Source of the DNA: Nocardioides limicola
GTDB taxonomy: Bacteria; Actinomycetota; Actinomycetes; Propionibacteriales; Nocardioidaceae
Direction: 5' to 3'
NCBI RefSeq assembly: GCF_016827675.1
Contig: NZ_JAERJA010000002.1
Coordinates: forward strand, 496,001 to 560,000
DNA length: 64,000 bases
The notes under the pieces are model-generated. The model was not told where the DNA came from, ran no database searches, and saw nothing but the letters and a program-made list of their open reading frames with translations. The translations under genes were made by a program, and so were the position numbers. Positions 1 to 9,550 of this stretch are shown in pieces (the stretch's first letter is position 1; each line of letters starts with the position of its first letter).

Positions 1-475
1 GTGCCGGGTCGAGTTCGGGCCACCGGTTCAAGTACTCCTGGACCAGGACTCGGCGTACCGAAGCGAGGATCTCGGTGCTGTGCACGGTGAGCAGGGGCAG
101 CAGCGTCTCGTCACTGCCCCGCCTGGCGGCCGCGAGCGAGCGACTCACCACCGGGTTGGCGCGCGCCTGCTCGAGCAGCCAGCGCAGCGAGTCCCGGACC
201 GCCCCGGGCAGGTCCGCCGCCTCGGCGGTGCAGGCGACCAGGCCGCGACTGACATGCTGCATCTCCCGCGCCATCAACGCCGCCGCCAACTGGGGCTTGG
301 CACCGAACTCGTTGTAGATCGTCTGCCGGGCCACCCCCACCTCCTCGGCAAGGTCGGCCACCCGGACCTCGGACCAGTCCACCTCGGCGGCACGCCGCCA
401 GGCCGCGTCCAGGATCGCCTCCCGGCGCAGCTCCTGCATCCGTCCGCTGAACCGGGAGCCCTGCTCAGCGGCCAC
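1..475 (-). CDS. TetR-family transcriptional regulator (3' end outside window)
   Basis: About 158 residues are visible and the C-terminus is cut by the window edge. The N-terminus has a TetR helix-turn-helix: VRVADLAEEVGVARQTIYNE, with the typical Q-T-I-Y-x-x-F recognition helix ending FGAK. GTG at 475 is the likely start and overlaps the hspR 3' end by 11 nt; ATG at 439 is an alternative. The overlap suggests cotranscription as the last gene of the dnaK-grpE-dnaJ-hspR operon, an unusual partner for chaperone genes. The ligand and target are unknown. Confidence 0.85.
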   Translation of the reverse strand, partial: MAAEQGSRFSGRMQELRREAILDAAWRRAAEVDWSEVRVADLAEEVGVARQTIYNEFGAKPQLAAALMAREMQHVSRGLVACTAEAADLPGAVRDSLRWLLEQARANPVVSRSLAAARRGSDETLLPLLTVHSTEILASVRRVLVQEYLNRWPELDPA

Positions 476-884
476 GGCGCCACACCACCAGGGATTGGCC
501 GGGCACGTCGCCCGGCAGCGCGGGGAGTCTGCTGGGCTGGGTGACCGGCGGTCTGCGGGCGAGGCTCTGCCGCAGCGCCTCGCGGGTGGCCATCACCTCC
601 TCGGCCAGGGCCGAGTTCTGGGCCCGGAGCCGCTCCACCTCACGCTCCAGGTCGAGGATCCGGCGCACCCCCTCCAGGCCGATACCGCTGGCGGTGAGCT
701 CGGCGATGGTGCGGAGTCGTTCGATGTCACGCAACGAGTAGCGCCGACCACCGCCCCCGGTGCGACCCGGGGCGACCAGACCCATCCGCTCGTACGACCG
801 CAGTGTCTGCGGATGCAGCCCGGTGAGCTCGGCCGCGACGCTGATCACGTAGACAGCAGCGTCGGCGCCCGGGACGGCGTTCAT
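465..884 (-). CDS. hspR: HspR, MerR-family heat shock repressor
   Basis: This 139-residue protein has an N-terminal MerR winged HTH (YVISVAAELTGLHPQTLRSY, then ERMGLVAPGRTGGGGRRYS) and a C-terminal coiled coil (LEREVERLRAQNSALAEEV), as in HspR. HspR represses dnaK operons by binding HAIR inverted repeats, with DnaK as co-repressor in Streptomyces. It is the fourth gene after dnaK, grpE and dnaJ, and a HAIR site lies upstream of dnaK (4579-4607), giving a closed autoregulatory loop. The start is ATG at 884, sharing one base with the dnaJ stop; GTG at 887 is an alternative. Confidence 0.95.
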   Translation of the reverse strand: MNAVPGADAAVYVISVAAELTGLHPQTLRSYERMGLVAPGRTGGGGRRYSLRDIERLRTIAELTASGIGLEGVRRILDLEREVERLRAQNSALAEEVMATREALRQSLARRPPVTQPSRLPALPGDVPGQSLVVWRRGR

Positions 885-2005
885 CACGCCTCCTCGAACA
901 TCGCGCTGCGCAGCGGCGCGTCCACGGTGGCGGCCCGGTAGGCCTCCACCGCCTGCCGCGCCTCCTTGTCGACCGTGGCCGGCACGTGCACCTCGACCGT
1001 GACCAGCAGGTCGCCGCGGCTGCCGTCACGCCGGGTCGCCCCCTTGCCGCGCACCCGGAAGGTGCGGCCGGTCGGTGTCCCCGGCGGGATCTTCAACGTC
1101 ACCGCGGCACCGCCCCGGACAGGGATCCGCACCTCACCCCCGAGCACCGCCTCGTCGAACGAGATCGGCACCTGCAGGGTGAGGTTGTCCCCGGAGCGGC
1201 CGTAGAGACGATGGGCAGCGACCTTGACGGTCACGTACAGATCCCCCGGAGGGCCTCCATGCTCGCCGGAGCCACCCTTGCCGCGCAGCCGGATCCGCTG
1301 CCCGTCCTTGACACCGGCCGGGATCCTGGCCTGGACCTTGCGGTCCGAACGACCCCGGCCGCTGCCCAAGCAGGTGGGGCACGGCTCGTCGTAGACGAGT
1401 TGACGGCCGCCACAGGAGGGGCAGGTCTCGTTCAGGTTGAACGCGCCGCCCATCGAGGCGACCACGAAGCCGGCACCGTCACACTCGGCACAGACCCTCG
1501 GCCTGGTGCCCGGCTTCCCACCGGTGCCCGCGCAGGTGCTGCACGGGGCATCACTGCTCAACGCCAGCGAGACGGTGACCCCGTCCAGCGCCTCGTCGAA
1601 TCCGATGGTGGCCGTGGTCTCGACGTCCTGCCCCCGCTGCGGCCGGACACTGCGCTGCTGCTGCCGACCGCCCCGGAAGATGTCACCGAAGACATCGCCG
1701 AGGCCGCCGGAACTGCGCTGCCCGAAGAGGTCCGACAGATCGAAGCCGGCACCACCGGCGCCGTAGCCGTGTGGCATCGACCTGATCTCGTCGTACCGCT
1801 TCCGCTTCTCCGCATCACCGACCACGTCGTAGGCCGCGGCGACCTCCTTGAAGCGTTCGTGCTTCGCACTGTCGTCGGGATTGGAGTCGGGGTGGTTGGC
1901 ACGGGCGAGCTTGCGGTAGGCCTTCTTGATCTGGTCCGCGGTGGCATCCTTGGACACCCCGAGGACCTTGTAGAAGTCCTTGCCGATCCAGTCCGCGTCG
2001 CTCAT
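884..2005 (-). CDS. dnaJ: Chaperone protein DnaJ
   Basis: Hsp40 co-chaperone of 373 aa that stimulates the DnaK ATPase and delivers substrate. The J domain occupies residues 8-75 with HPD at 38-40. A Gly-rich stretch follows (GYGAGGAGFDLSDLFG), then the zinc-finger region with CSTCAGTGG, CAECDGAGF, CPSCGGRQ and CPTCLGSG, then the C-terminal substrate-binding domain. The third zinc motif departs from the canonical CxxCxGxG. The ATG at 2005 is 23 nt after the grpE stop. The type I layout and operon position match actinobacterial dnaJ1. Confidence 0.96.
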   Translation of the reverse strand: MSDADWIGKDFYKVLGVSKDATADQIKKAYRKLARANHPDSNPDDSAKHERFKEVAAAYDVVGDAEKRKRYDEIRSMPHGYGAGGAGFDLSDLFGQRSSGGLGDVFGDIFRGGRQQQRSVRPQRGQDVETTATIGFDEALDGVTVSLALSSDAPCSTCAGTGGKPGTRPRVCAECDGAGFVVASMGGAFNLNETCPSCGGRQLVYDEPCPTCLGSGRGRSDRKVQARIPAGVKDGQRIRLRGKGGSGEHGGPPGDLYVTVKVAAHRLYGRSGDNLTLQVPISFDEAVLGGEVRIPVRGGAAVTLKIPPGTPTGRTFRVRGKGATRRDGSRGDLLVTVEVHVPATVDKEARQAVEAYRAATVDAPLRSAMFEEA

Positions 2006-2027
2006 CTCGCACCTCCTCTGCGGTCAG

Positions 2028-2623
2028 TCACTCCAGATTGTCGTCGGCCGGGTCCGGCTGCGGCGGTGTCTCCGCCGGCGGGTCGACCACCAGCACCTGC
2101 GCGGCGCGGACCACCCGATCACCGATCCGGTAGCCGGCCTTGGGCACTACCTTGCAGGTGGTGACCGCGACCTCGGGATCCTCCCCCAGGTGGGAGAGGG
2201 CCTCGTGCAGTTGCGGGTCGAACGCGTCACCGGGGGTGCCGAAGCGGGTCAGCCCGAGTTGGCTCACCACCCGCTCCAACTGCTCGGCGACGGCCTTGAA
2301 GCCGCCGTCGAGCTCACCGTGCTCCCGGGCCCGGTCGATGGTGTCCAGCACCTCCACGATCGGCGCCAACGCCTGATAGCTGGCGTTCTCCCGGATCAGT
2401 TCCCGGTCCCGGTCGACCCGGCGCTTGTAGTTGAGGTACTCGGCCTGGAGCCGCTGCAGGTCCGAGGTGCGCTCGACCAACTCCGCGCGGAGTTGGTCGA
2501 GCTCGTCGGCCGCGGAATCCTCGCCGGGAAGGTCCTCGCCCTCGGCCAGCGGGGCGCCCTCCTCGACCATCTCCTGTTCCGCAGCCTGCACCTCGGGGTC
2601 GTCACGGTCACCGGGGTGAGCGG

Positions 2624-2627
<4 letters not shown>
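2028..2627 (-). CDS. grpE: Nucleotide exchange factor GrpE
   Basis: GrpE releases ADP from DnaK. The 199-aa protein has an acidic N-terminus, a long coiled coil ([20 protein letters not shown]) and the conserved beta domain near [12 protein letters not shown], followed by [13 protein letters not shown] and an acidic tail. The start is GTG at 2627, overlapping the dnaK stop by 4 nt (GTGA), which indicates translational coupling. Length and order are typical of actinobacterial dnaK operons. Confidence 0.96.
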
Positions 2628-4474
<1,847 letters not shown>

Positions 4475-4578
4475 GGGTTACCTCCATTGAGTGTGGGGAC
4501 GGTGTCGTCCCCGGGGGATTGTCGGTGTCACGTTGTGGGGTGTCGGACCACTCTCCGGCACCGGGGCGAGTCTTGCAA

Positions 4579-4607
4579 AATAGTTGAGTCGAATCAACTC
4601 AACTATT
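4579..4607. promoter_or_regulatory. HAIR element (HspR operator) upstream of dnaK
   Basis: Perfect inverted repeat with 11-bp arms (AATAGTTGAGT and ACTCAACTATT) and a 7-nt spacer CGAATCA. The inner part TTGAGT-N7-ACTCAA (4584-4602) matches the HAIR consensus CTTGAGT-N7-ACTCAAG except at its outermost base pair. It lies about 105 nt upstream of the dnaK start, so HspR bound here would control the whole operon. Confidence 0.93.
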
Positions 4608-4644
4608 GTGACAACGGTCGGCGCGATCCTATTCCCGGGCGACC

Positions 4645-5196
4645 CTAGCCCGCGGCGGGTGAGCCCTCCGCTGCGGCGCCCGCGGTGAGCCGCTCGACCA
4701 AGGCCAGCAGTGCCTCCAGGTCGGGCCGCTCGGCCCCGACCGAAGCGCGGGCGTACAGCCCGTCACTGAGCAGCACCACCGCCTCGGCGACGACCGGATC
4801 CCCCACCTGCTCCTGCACTGCGGCGATCCATCCGGCATGGGTGGCATCCAGGGCGCCTCGGGCGCGGGGATGGCTCCCCTGGGCGAGCCCGGTGATGGCC
4901 AGGTAGACCAGCTCGAGTTCCCCGTCGAAGTCCACCGAGGTGCGTAGCAGGTAGGCGACCGGACCCTCGGGCGCCGCGCGCATCGCGGCGACATCGGCGG
5001 CGGCCAGCTCGGCGCCCCACTCCAACAACCCGTCGACCAGCGCGTCCTTGGAGCCGAAGTGGTAGAGCAGTCCGCCCTTGGAGACCCCGGCCCGGTGGGC
5101 GACCGCCTCCAGGGTCGCGGACCGCTCTCCGGACTCGACCAGCAGTTCGGCGAACGCACGCAGCACCTTGGCGCGGGCGGCAGGGGGTGGCGGCAT
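4645..5196 (-). CDS. TetR-family repressor, likely local regulator of the divergent MFS exporter
   Basis: 183 aa with N-terminal TetR HTH: ATLEAVAHRAGVSKGGLLYH, followed by FGSKDALVDGLL. The G-L-L-Y-H-F recognition helix is typical. ATG at 5196 is preferred because it opens directly on the conserved MPPPPAARAKVL segment; an upstream in-frame extension to 5310 would run through the operator. It is divergent from the MFS gene at 5303, with a perfect palindrome (5226-5247) between them, the standard arrangement for a drug-sensing repressor and its exporter. The inducer is unknown. Confidence 0.9.
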   Translation of the reverse strand: MPPPPAARAKVLRAFAELLVESGERSATLEAVAHRAGVSKGGLLYHFGSKDALVDGLLEWGAELAAADVAAMRAAPEGPVAYLLRTSVDFDGELELVYLAITGLAQGSHPRARGALDATHAGWIAAVQEQVGDPVVAEAVVLLSDGLYARASVGAERPDLEALLALVERLTAGAAAEGSPAAG

Positions 5197-5225
5197 GAGT
5201 TGAACCCTAACGTCGATCGAGGTTA

Positions 5226-5247
5226 CTATACCGTCTGGACGGTATAG
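5226..5247. promoter_or_regulatory. Palindromic TetR-type operator
   Basis: Perfect inverted repeat: CTATACCGTC (5226-5235), spacer TG, GACGGTATAG (5238-5247). It sits in the 106-nt divergent gap between a TetR gene and an MFS exporter gene, 30 nt upstream of the tetR start and 56 nt upstream of the exporter start, so it can control both. Confidence 0.85.
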
Positions 5248-5302
5248 AAGTCCGTGGTGACACCACGCCCTGGCCGTCCGCCGTATCGAGAGGAACCAAG
5301 TC

Positions 5303-6865
5303 GTGACCACCCTCGAGGTGACGACGCATCGTCAGCCAGGGGCGGGCTCATCCACAGCGCGCCGCTGGGTGGCGCTCGCCGTACTGATGCTGCCGGTGCT
5401 GCTGGTGTCGGTCGACAACACCGTGCTCGCCTTCGCCCTGCCCCAACTCTCCGAGGCCCTGCAGCCGACCGGAACCCAGTTGCTGTGGATCGTGGACGTC
5501 TACCCACTGGTCCTGGCCGGCCTGCTGGTGCCGATGGGGTCACTGGCCGACCGGGTCGGGCGACGTCGACTGCTGCTGATCGGTGCGACCGGCTTCGCTG
5601 CCGTCTCGGCACTGGCAGCCTTCGCGCCGACCGCGGCACTGCTGATCGCCGCGCGCGCCGGCCTGGGCCTCTTCGGCGCGATGCTGATGCCATCGACACT
5701 GTCGCTGCTGCGCAACATCTTCACCGACCGCGAGGAACGCCGACTGGCGATCGCGATCTGGGCGGCCGGCTTCGCCGCCGGCGCCGCCCTGGGCCCGATC
5801 GTGGGTGGGCTGCTCCTGGAGCACTTCTGGTGGGGCTCGGTCTTCCTGCTCGCAGTGCCGGTGCTGGTGGTCTTCCTGCTGGCCGCCCCCGCCTTCCTGC
5901 CCGAGTCACGCGACCCGGCTCCCGGTCCGCTCGACGTGACCTCGGTGCTGCTGGCGATGGGCACGATGACCCCACTGGTGTGGGCGATCAAGGAGACCAC
6001 CAAGCACGGCCCGACCGTCACCGCGATCACGCTCGCCGGCGTCGGCCTCGCGGCCGGAGCCGTCTTCGTCCGCCGGCAGCTGCGCCGCCCGGTGCCGATG
6101 CTCGACGTACGCCTCTTCCGGGTGTCGACCTTCACCGGCGGCGTCCTGGTGAACCTGTTGTCGGTCTTCTCCCTGGTCGGCTTCCTCTTCTTCGTCTCCC
6201 AGGACCTGCAGTTGGTGCACGGGCTCTCGCCCCTGCAGGCCGGCCTGACCCTGCTGCCGGGAACGGTGGCGATGGTGGTGGCCGGCCTGCTGGTGGTGCG
6301 GGTGGCCCGGGTGCTGCCGCCGGGGCCGGTGGTCGCCGGCGGGCTGACCATCTCCGCCCTCGGCTACCTGTTGATCTCACTGCTGGGCGGCTCCGCGACG
6401 CTGGCTGTGATCGCGGCCGCGTTCGTGCTGTTGACGGTCGGCATCGGCGCCGCCGAGACGATCAGCAACGATCTGATCCTCTCCAGCGCGCCCCCCTCCC
6501 GGGCCGGAGCGGCCTCGGCGATCTCGGAGACGGCGTACGAGGTCGGCGCGGTGCTCGGCACGGCCGTGCTCGGCGGCATCCTCAGCGCCTCCTACCGCCG
6601 TTCCGTGGAGCTTCCCGCGGGCCTGACACCGTCCGAGGCGCACACCGCGGCGGAGACGCTCGGCGGCGCCAGCACGGTGGCCGCCGGCCTGCCCGACGGG
6701 ACGGCCGAGGCGCTGCTGGCCTCCGCCCAGCAGGCGTTCACCAGCGGGGTGGGGATGACCGCCGGCATCGGCGTCGTACTGACCCTGACCGCCGCTGCGG
6801 TGGCCCTGGCGACCCTGCGCGACCCGCGCGGGAATGAAGCCGCCGCGGATCGGCTTGGCACCTGA
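5303..6865 (+). CDS. MFS transporter, DHA2/EmrB-QacA-type drug exporter
   Basis: 520-aa membrane protein with about 14 hydrophobic helices. Early motifs are LPVLLVSVDNTVLAFALPQL (helix 1) and the motif-A loop GSLADRVGRRRLLLIG between helices 2 and 3; motif C-like glycines occur near GFAAGAALGPIVGGLLLE. Length and helix number fit the DHA2 proton-drug antiporter family. The start is GTG at 5303 after GAGAGGAA. A cognate TetR and operator lie upstream, and an aldo-keto reductase starts 2 nt after its stop, suggesting a detoxification unit. The substrate cannot be told. Confidence 0.93.
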   Translation: MTTLEVTTHRQPGAGSSTARRWVALAVLMLPVLLVSVDNTVLAFALPQLSEALQPTGTQLLWIVDVYPLVLAGLLVPMGSLADRVGRRRLLLIGATGFAAVSALAAFAPTAALLIAARAGLGLFGAMLMPSTLSLLRNIFTDREERRLAIAIWAAGFAAGAALGPIVGGLLLEHFWWGSVFLLAVPVLVVFLLAAPAFLPESRDPAPGPLDVTSVLLAMGTMTPLVWAIKETTKHGPTVTAITLAGVGLAAGAVFVRRQLRRPVPMLDVRLFRVSTFTGGVLVNLLSVFSLVGFLFFVSQDLQLVHGLSPLQAGLTLLPGTVAMVVAGLLVVRVARVLPPGPVVAGGLTISALGYLLISLLGGSATLAVIAAAFVLLTVGIGAAETISNDLILSSAPPSRAGAASAISETAYEVGAVLGTAVLGGILSASYRRSVELPAGLTPSEAHTAAETLGGASTVAAGLPDGTAEALLASAQQAFTSGVGMTAGIGVVLTLTAAAVALATLRDPRGNEAAADRLGT

Positions 6866-6866
6866 T

Positions 6867-7712
6867 ATGACCGTTCCCACCATCGCACTGAACGACGACA
6901 CAGCCATCCCACAACTCGGCTTCGGAGTCTTCAAGGTCCCGCCGGCGGAGACTGCCACCACCGTGGCCACCGCCCTCGAGGTCGGCTACCGACACATCGA
7001 CACCGCGCAGATGTACGCCAACGAGGCCGGGGTCGGCGACGCGATCGCCGCCTCGGGCCTGGCCCGCGACGACGTCTACGTCACCACCAAGCTCAACAAC
7101 GGATTCCATCTGCCGGCCGAGGCCAAGGCCTCGCTGTCCCGGTCGCTGGAGTTGCTGCGGCTGGACGTGGTCGACCTGTTCCTCATCCACTGGCCGCTGC
7201 CCACCCGGTACGACGGTGACTTCGTGCAGACCTGGCAGGCGCTGATCGAACTGCGCGAAGCCGGCCTGACCCGCTCGATCGGCGTCTCGAACTTCCAGCC
7301 GGCCCACCTGGACCGGATCATCGCCGAGACCGGCGTGGTGCCGGCCGTGAACCAGGTCGAGGTGCACCCGTTCTTCGACAACACCGCGGTGCGCGAGGCC
7401 GACGCCCGGCACGGAGTGGCCACCGAGGCGTGGGCGCCGATCGGCCAGGGCAAGGTGCTCGATGAGCCGACGATCGGTGCGGTCGCGGCAGAGCTCGGTC
7501 GCACACCGTCCCAGGTGACGCTGCGCTGGCACGTGCAGCGTGGCGACATCGTCTTCCCCAAGTCGATGCACGCGGCCCGGATGGCGGAGAACTTCGCGAT
7601 CTTCGACTTCACCCTCAGCGATGAGCAGATGGCCCGGATCAGCGGACTGGACGAGGGCGAGGCCGGCCGCCTCGGCCCGAACCCCGACGCGTTCGACTAC
7701 GTCCCCGACTAA
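6867..7712 (+). CDS. Aldo/keto reductase (AKR, 2,5-diketo-D-gluconate reductase type)
   Basis: 281-aa NADPH-dependent carbonyl reductase of TIM-barrel fold. The catalytic tetrad is visible: D and Y in GYRHIDTAQMYANEAGVG, K in YVTTKLNNG, H in DLFLIHWPLP. The cofactor region VFPKSMHAARMAEN is near the C-terminus. ATG at 6867 follows the MFS stop by one base, so it is likely cotranscribed with the exporter. The physiological carbonyl substrate is unknown. Confidence 0.93.
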   Translation: MTVPTIALNDDTAIPQLGFGVFKVPPAETATTVATALEVGYRHIDTAQMYANEAGVGDAIAASGLARDDVYVTTKLNNGFHLPAEAKASLSRSLELLRLDVVDLFLIHWPLPTRYDGDFVQTWQALIELREAGLTRSIGVSNFQPAHLDRIIAETGVVPAVNQVEVHPFFDNTAVREADARHGVATEAWAPIGQGKVLDEPTIGAVAAELGRTPSQVTLRWHVQRGDIVFPKSMHAARMAENFAIFDFTLSDEQMARISGLDEGEAGRLGPNPDAFDYVPD

Positions 7713-7731
7713 CCCCGCCCTCCCCCTGTGA

Positions 7732-7821
7732 CGGAACACCCTGATGTCAGGGCGTTCTGACTGTTGTCAGGGGTTGCAACCCCTGACAACAGTCGACAGT
7801 CCCTGACGTCAGGGCGTTCCG
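7732..7821. repeat. Nested palindromic element, copy A
   Basis: 90-bp intergenic element, 19 nt after the aldo-keto reductase stop. Outer arms are CGGAAC and GTTCCG. The 76-bp core (7739-7814) begins CCCTGATGTCAGGG and ends CCCTGACGTCAGGG. At its centre is a perfect 36-bp palindrome (7759-7794) with its dyad in GGGTTGCAACCC, exactly at the core midpoint (7776/7777). The right arm supplies the last codons and stop of the converging minus-strand gene at 7809. Related copies lie at 36774-36873 and 60609-60698. It may act as a bidirectional terminator or be a REP/MITE-like repeat. Confidence 0.9.
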
Positions 7822-8438
7822 GCGCGGCCGAGTGCCGGGGGCGGGGTGGCCGGCGGAGGGGCGGCGGAGGTAGCGGCCGGGGTGAGCGGCGGGATCAGCC
7901 GGGAGACGGCGTACCCCAGGCCCACCACCACCATCACGGTGCCGACTCCGACATCGGCGCCACAGAGCCAACCCACCACCATCCCGGTGGCCTGCACCGT
8001 GGTGTAGCCCCACCGGAACGGGACCGGCGGGTCGAAGGCCTGGGCGATCACCTCGGTCGGACCGGCGCCGAGGTCGACGGCCAGATAGCCGGCGACCCCG
8101 ACAGCGAGTACGACGAAGGCGGCGACCAGCTCCACACCCCGCCAGGGCAACGACTCCGGTGAGGGCATCAGCGGCCACGCCGTGTTCACCGTCAACCCGA
8201 CCAGCACGGCTTGAGCGAGGGTCCCGATGCCGGGAGGTCGGCCACGGAGCCAGGCGATGCCGATCAGCGGCAGGCCCACCGCCAGCGAGACCAGCAGGAA
8301 GCTCGCTCCGGTCGCCTTGGTCAGCCCCGACAGCAGGGTCGAATAGCCGTCGGAGCCGAGGCGGGCATCCAACAGCAGCGAGACGCCGAGCCCGAGCACC
8401 AGGCAGGACGCGACCAACTGGACCAGGCGGCGGGTCAC
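7809..8438 (-). CDS. YczE/YitT-type integral membrane protein
   Basis: 209 aa with about five hydrophobic segments (for example LVASCLVLGLGVSLLLDARL and VAAFVVLAVGVAGYLAVDLG). The G-A-G-P-T-E-V-I motif after the fourth segment is typical of actinobacterial YczE/YyaS/YitT-like proteins. GTG at 8438 is chosen because it follows the upstream gene's stop (8440-8442) by one base; an ATG at 8477 would overlap by 38 nt. The C-terminus is Pro/Ala-rich and its last codons lie inside palindromic element A. Function unknown. Confidence 0.8.
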   Translation of the reverse strand: MTRRLVQLVASCLVLGLGVSLLLDARLGSDGYSTLLSGLTKATGASFLLVSLAVGLPLIGIAWLRGRPPGIGTLAQAVLVGLTVNTAWPLMPSPESLPWRGVELVAAFVVLAVGVAGYLAVDLGAGPTEVIAQAFDPPVPFRWGYTTVQATGMVVGWLCGADVGVGTVMVVVGLGYAVSRLIPPLTPAATSAAPPPATPPPALGRAGTP

Positions 8439-8439
8439 C

Positions 8440-9015
8440 TCAGCCGACCGCGACGGTGACCTCGTTGGACACCGCATCGGAGTCGGTGTCCCGCATCCGG
8501 AACCGCTGCTCGCCGGGGCGGCCGGTCTGGATGTAGGTACTGAAGGTCTGCCCGCGGACCGAGGCGGTGACGCCGAAGTCGATCCACCCGCCGTTGTCGA
8601 ACCGCTGCACCATCAGGATCGCACCCTCGCCGGTGCGCCAGGTCCCCGTCAGGTCGATCCGTCCCATCGGGCTGACCGACGTCTGCGAGGCGCTGAGGTT
8701 GATCGACTCGGGCTCCTCGTCCTCGTCCGGCCCCACCGACGCCTCGGGGTCGACCAGGTCCTCGGGTTCGTCCTCGTCGCCCGGCGCCAGGGTGACCGTC
8801 GGCTCGCCGGCATGGTCGGGAGCCGTGAACTCCGGGATGTAGAGCGTCTCGCCACCCCCGGTGCCGGTGGCTGCCGGGTCGCTGGCACTGCCACCGATGC
8901 CGGTGACCTTGGCCCCGAGCATGACGACGCCGCCCAGGATCACTCCCACGGCCAGCGCCACCCCGAACAGGGCCACCAGGCCGGCCAGCACGGGCCGCTC
9001 TTCACCGAACCTCAC
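8440..9015 (-). CDS. Single-pass membrane protein of unknown function
   Basis: 191 aa from GTG at 9015 (an in-frame start at 9063 is possible). One N-terminal hydrophobic helix (VLAGLVALFGVALAVGVILG), then an acidic linker rich in D/E/P, then a C-terminal beta-rich domain of about 80 residues (INLSASQTSVSPMGRIDLTG onward) resembling an extracellular Ig-like or SH3-like fold. No family is recognised with certainty. It directly precedes the YczE-like gene and is probably cotranscribed with it. Confidence 0.75.
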   Translation of the reverse strand: MRFGEERPVLAGLVALFGVALAVGVILGGVVMLGAKVTGIGGSASDPAATGTGGGETLYIPEFTAPDHAGEPTVTLAPGDEDEPEDLVDPEASVGPDEDEEPESINLSASQTSVSPMGRIDLTGTWRTGEGAILMVQRFDNGGWIDFGVTASVRGQTFSTYIQTGRPGEQRFRMRDTDSDAVSNEVTVAVG

Positions 9016-9084
9016 GCCTGCATTCTGCTGCAGAGCGCCAAGCCCACCGAATCGCCAGCACACCCGGCGTCCTCCGGGGCGAGG

Positions 9085-9504
9085 TCAGGGCATCCGGGTC
9101 CACACCAACTCGTCGACCATCCGCCGAGAACGCCAGCCGTCCGGCGTACGCACCAGGTCGTGGTGGTAGTAGCCGCCCACCTCCCACAGTTGCTCGCCAC
9201 CGTCGGCACCCTTGGCGACCATCGGGTTGATGAAGTACGCCGTGGCGTGGGCGGTGTCGCCGTCGAGGGTGATCTCGACCTGGCCGATGACGTGCTGCCA
9301 CCGCTCGAAGCCGAGCAGGTTGGCGATGAACGGCTTGGCCTGTGCCGGCGTGGTCACCGGCCCGCCTGCGGAGCTGTAGTCCAGCTCTGCGTCGTCGAGG
9401 AAGACCTCGTCGATGCCGTCGAACTGGGCGGTGTCCACGGCACGGGTGTAGCGGGTGATCAGAGCGGTGATCTCGAGCCGGTCGGAGATCTCGGTGATGT
9501 CCAT
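9085..9504 (-). CDS. SnoaL-like / NTF2-fold protein (KstR-type box upstream)
   Basis: 139 aa of SnoaL/NTF2 character: an N-terminal helix with ALITRYTRAVDTAQFDGID, the strand DDAELDYSS, then GQVEITLDGDTAHATAYF and the closing strand YYHHDLVRTPDGWRSRRM. This fold includes steroid delta-isomerases, dehydratases and ring-opening enzymes. ATG at 9504 has a GGTGG-type site; the longer frame to 9561 would cross the operator. It is divergent from the LLM oxidoreductase across the KstR-like box at 9526-9539. The exact reaction is not predictable. Confidence 0.85.
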   Translation of the reverse strand: MDITEISDRLEITALITRYTRAVDTAQFDGIDEVFLDDAELDYSSAGGPVTTPAQAKPFIANLLGFERWQHVIGQVEITLDGDTAHATAYFINPMVAKGADGGEQLWEVGGYYHHDLVRTPDGWRSRRMVDELVWTRMP

Positions 9505-9525
9505 GCCACCACCCTTCCATAATTC

Positions 9526-9539
9526 TAGAACACGTTCTA
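9526..9539. promoter_or_regulatory. KstR-type operator (TnnAACnnGTTnnA)
   Basis: The site TAGAACACGTTCTA fits the KstR consensus TnnAACnnGTTnnA exactly and extends to a 16-bp interrupted palindrome (CTAGAAC-AC-GTTCTAG, 9525-9540). It lies between the divergent starts at 9504 and 9551. KstR is the TetR-family repressor of cholesterol catabolism in mycobacteria and relatives; its presence in this genome is inferred. A second match occurs at 57475-57488. Confidence 0.75.
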
Positions 9540-9550
9540 GTGTAGGAGTC

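Noticed and set aside
4495..4512. Small hairpin in the dnaK 5' UTR considered as an RNA thermometer
   Set aside because: The 7-bp GC stem GGGGACG/CGTCCCC is about 20 nt upstream of the start, does not cover the ribosome site, and HspR/HAIR already explains heat control.
7764..8162. Plus-strand ORF beginning MSGVATPDNSRQS, with a similar opening at 60641
   Set aside because: The shared peptide is only the translation of the nested palindromic element (CTGTTGTCAGGGGTTGCAACC...). It is not a conserved protein start.
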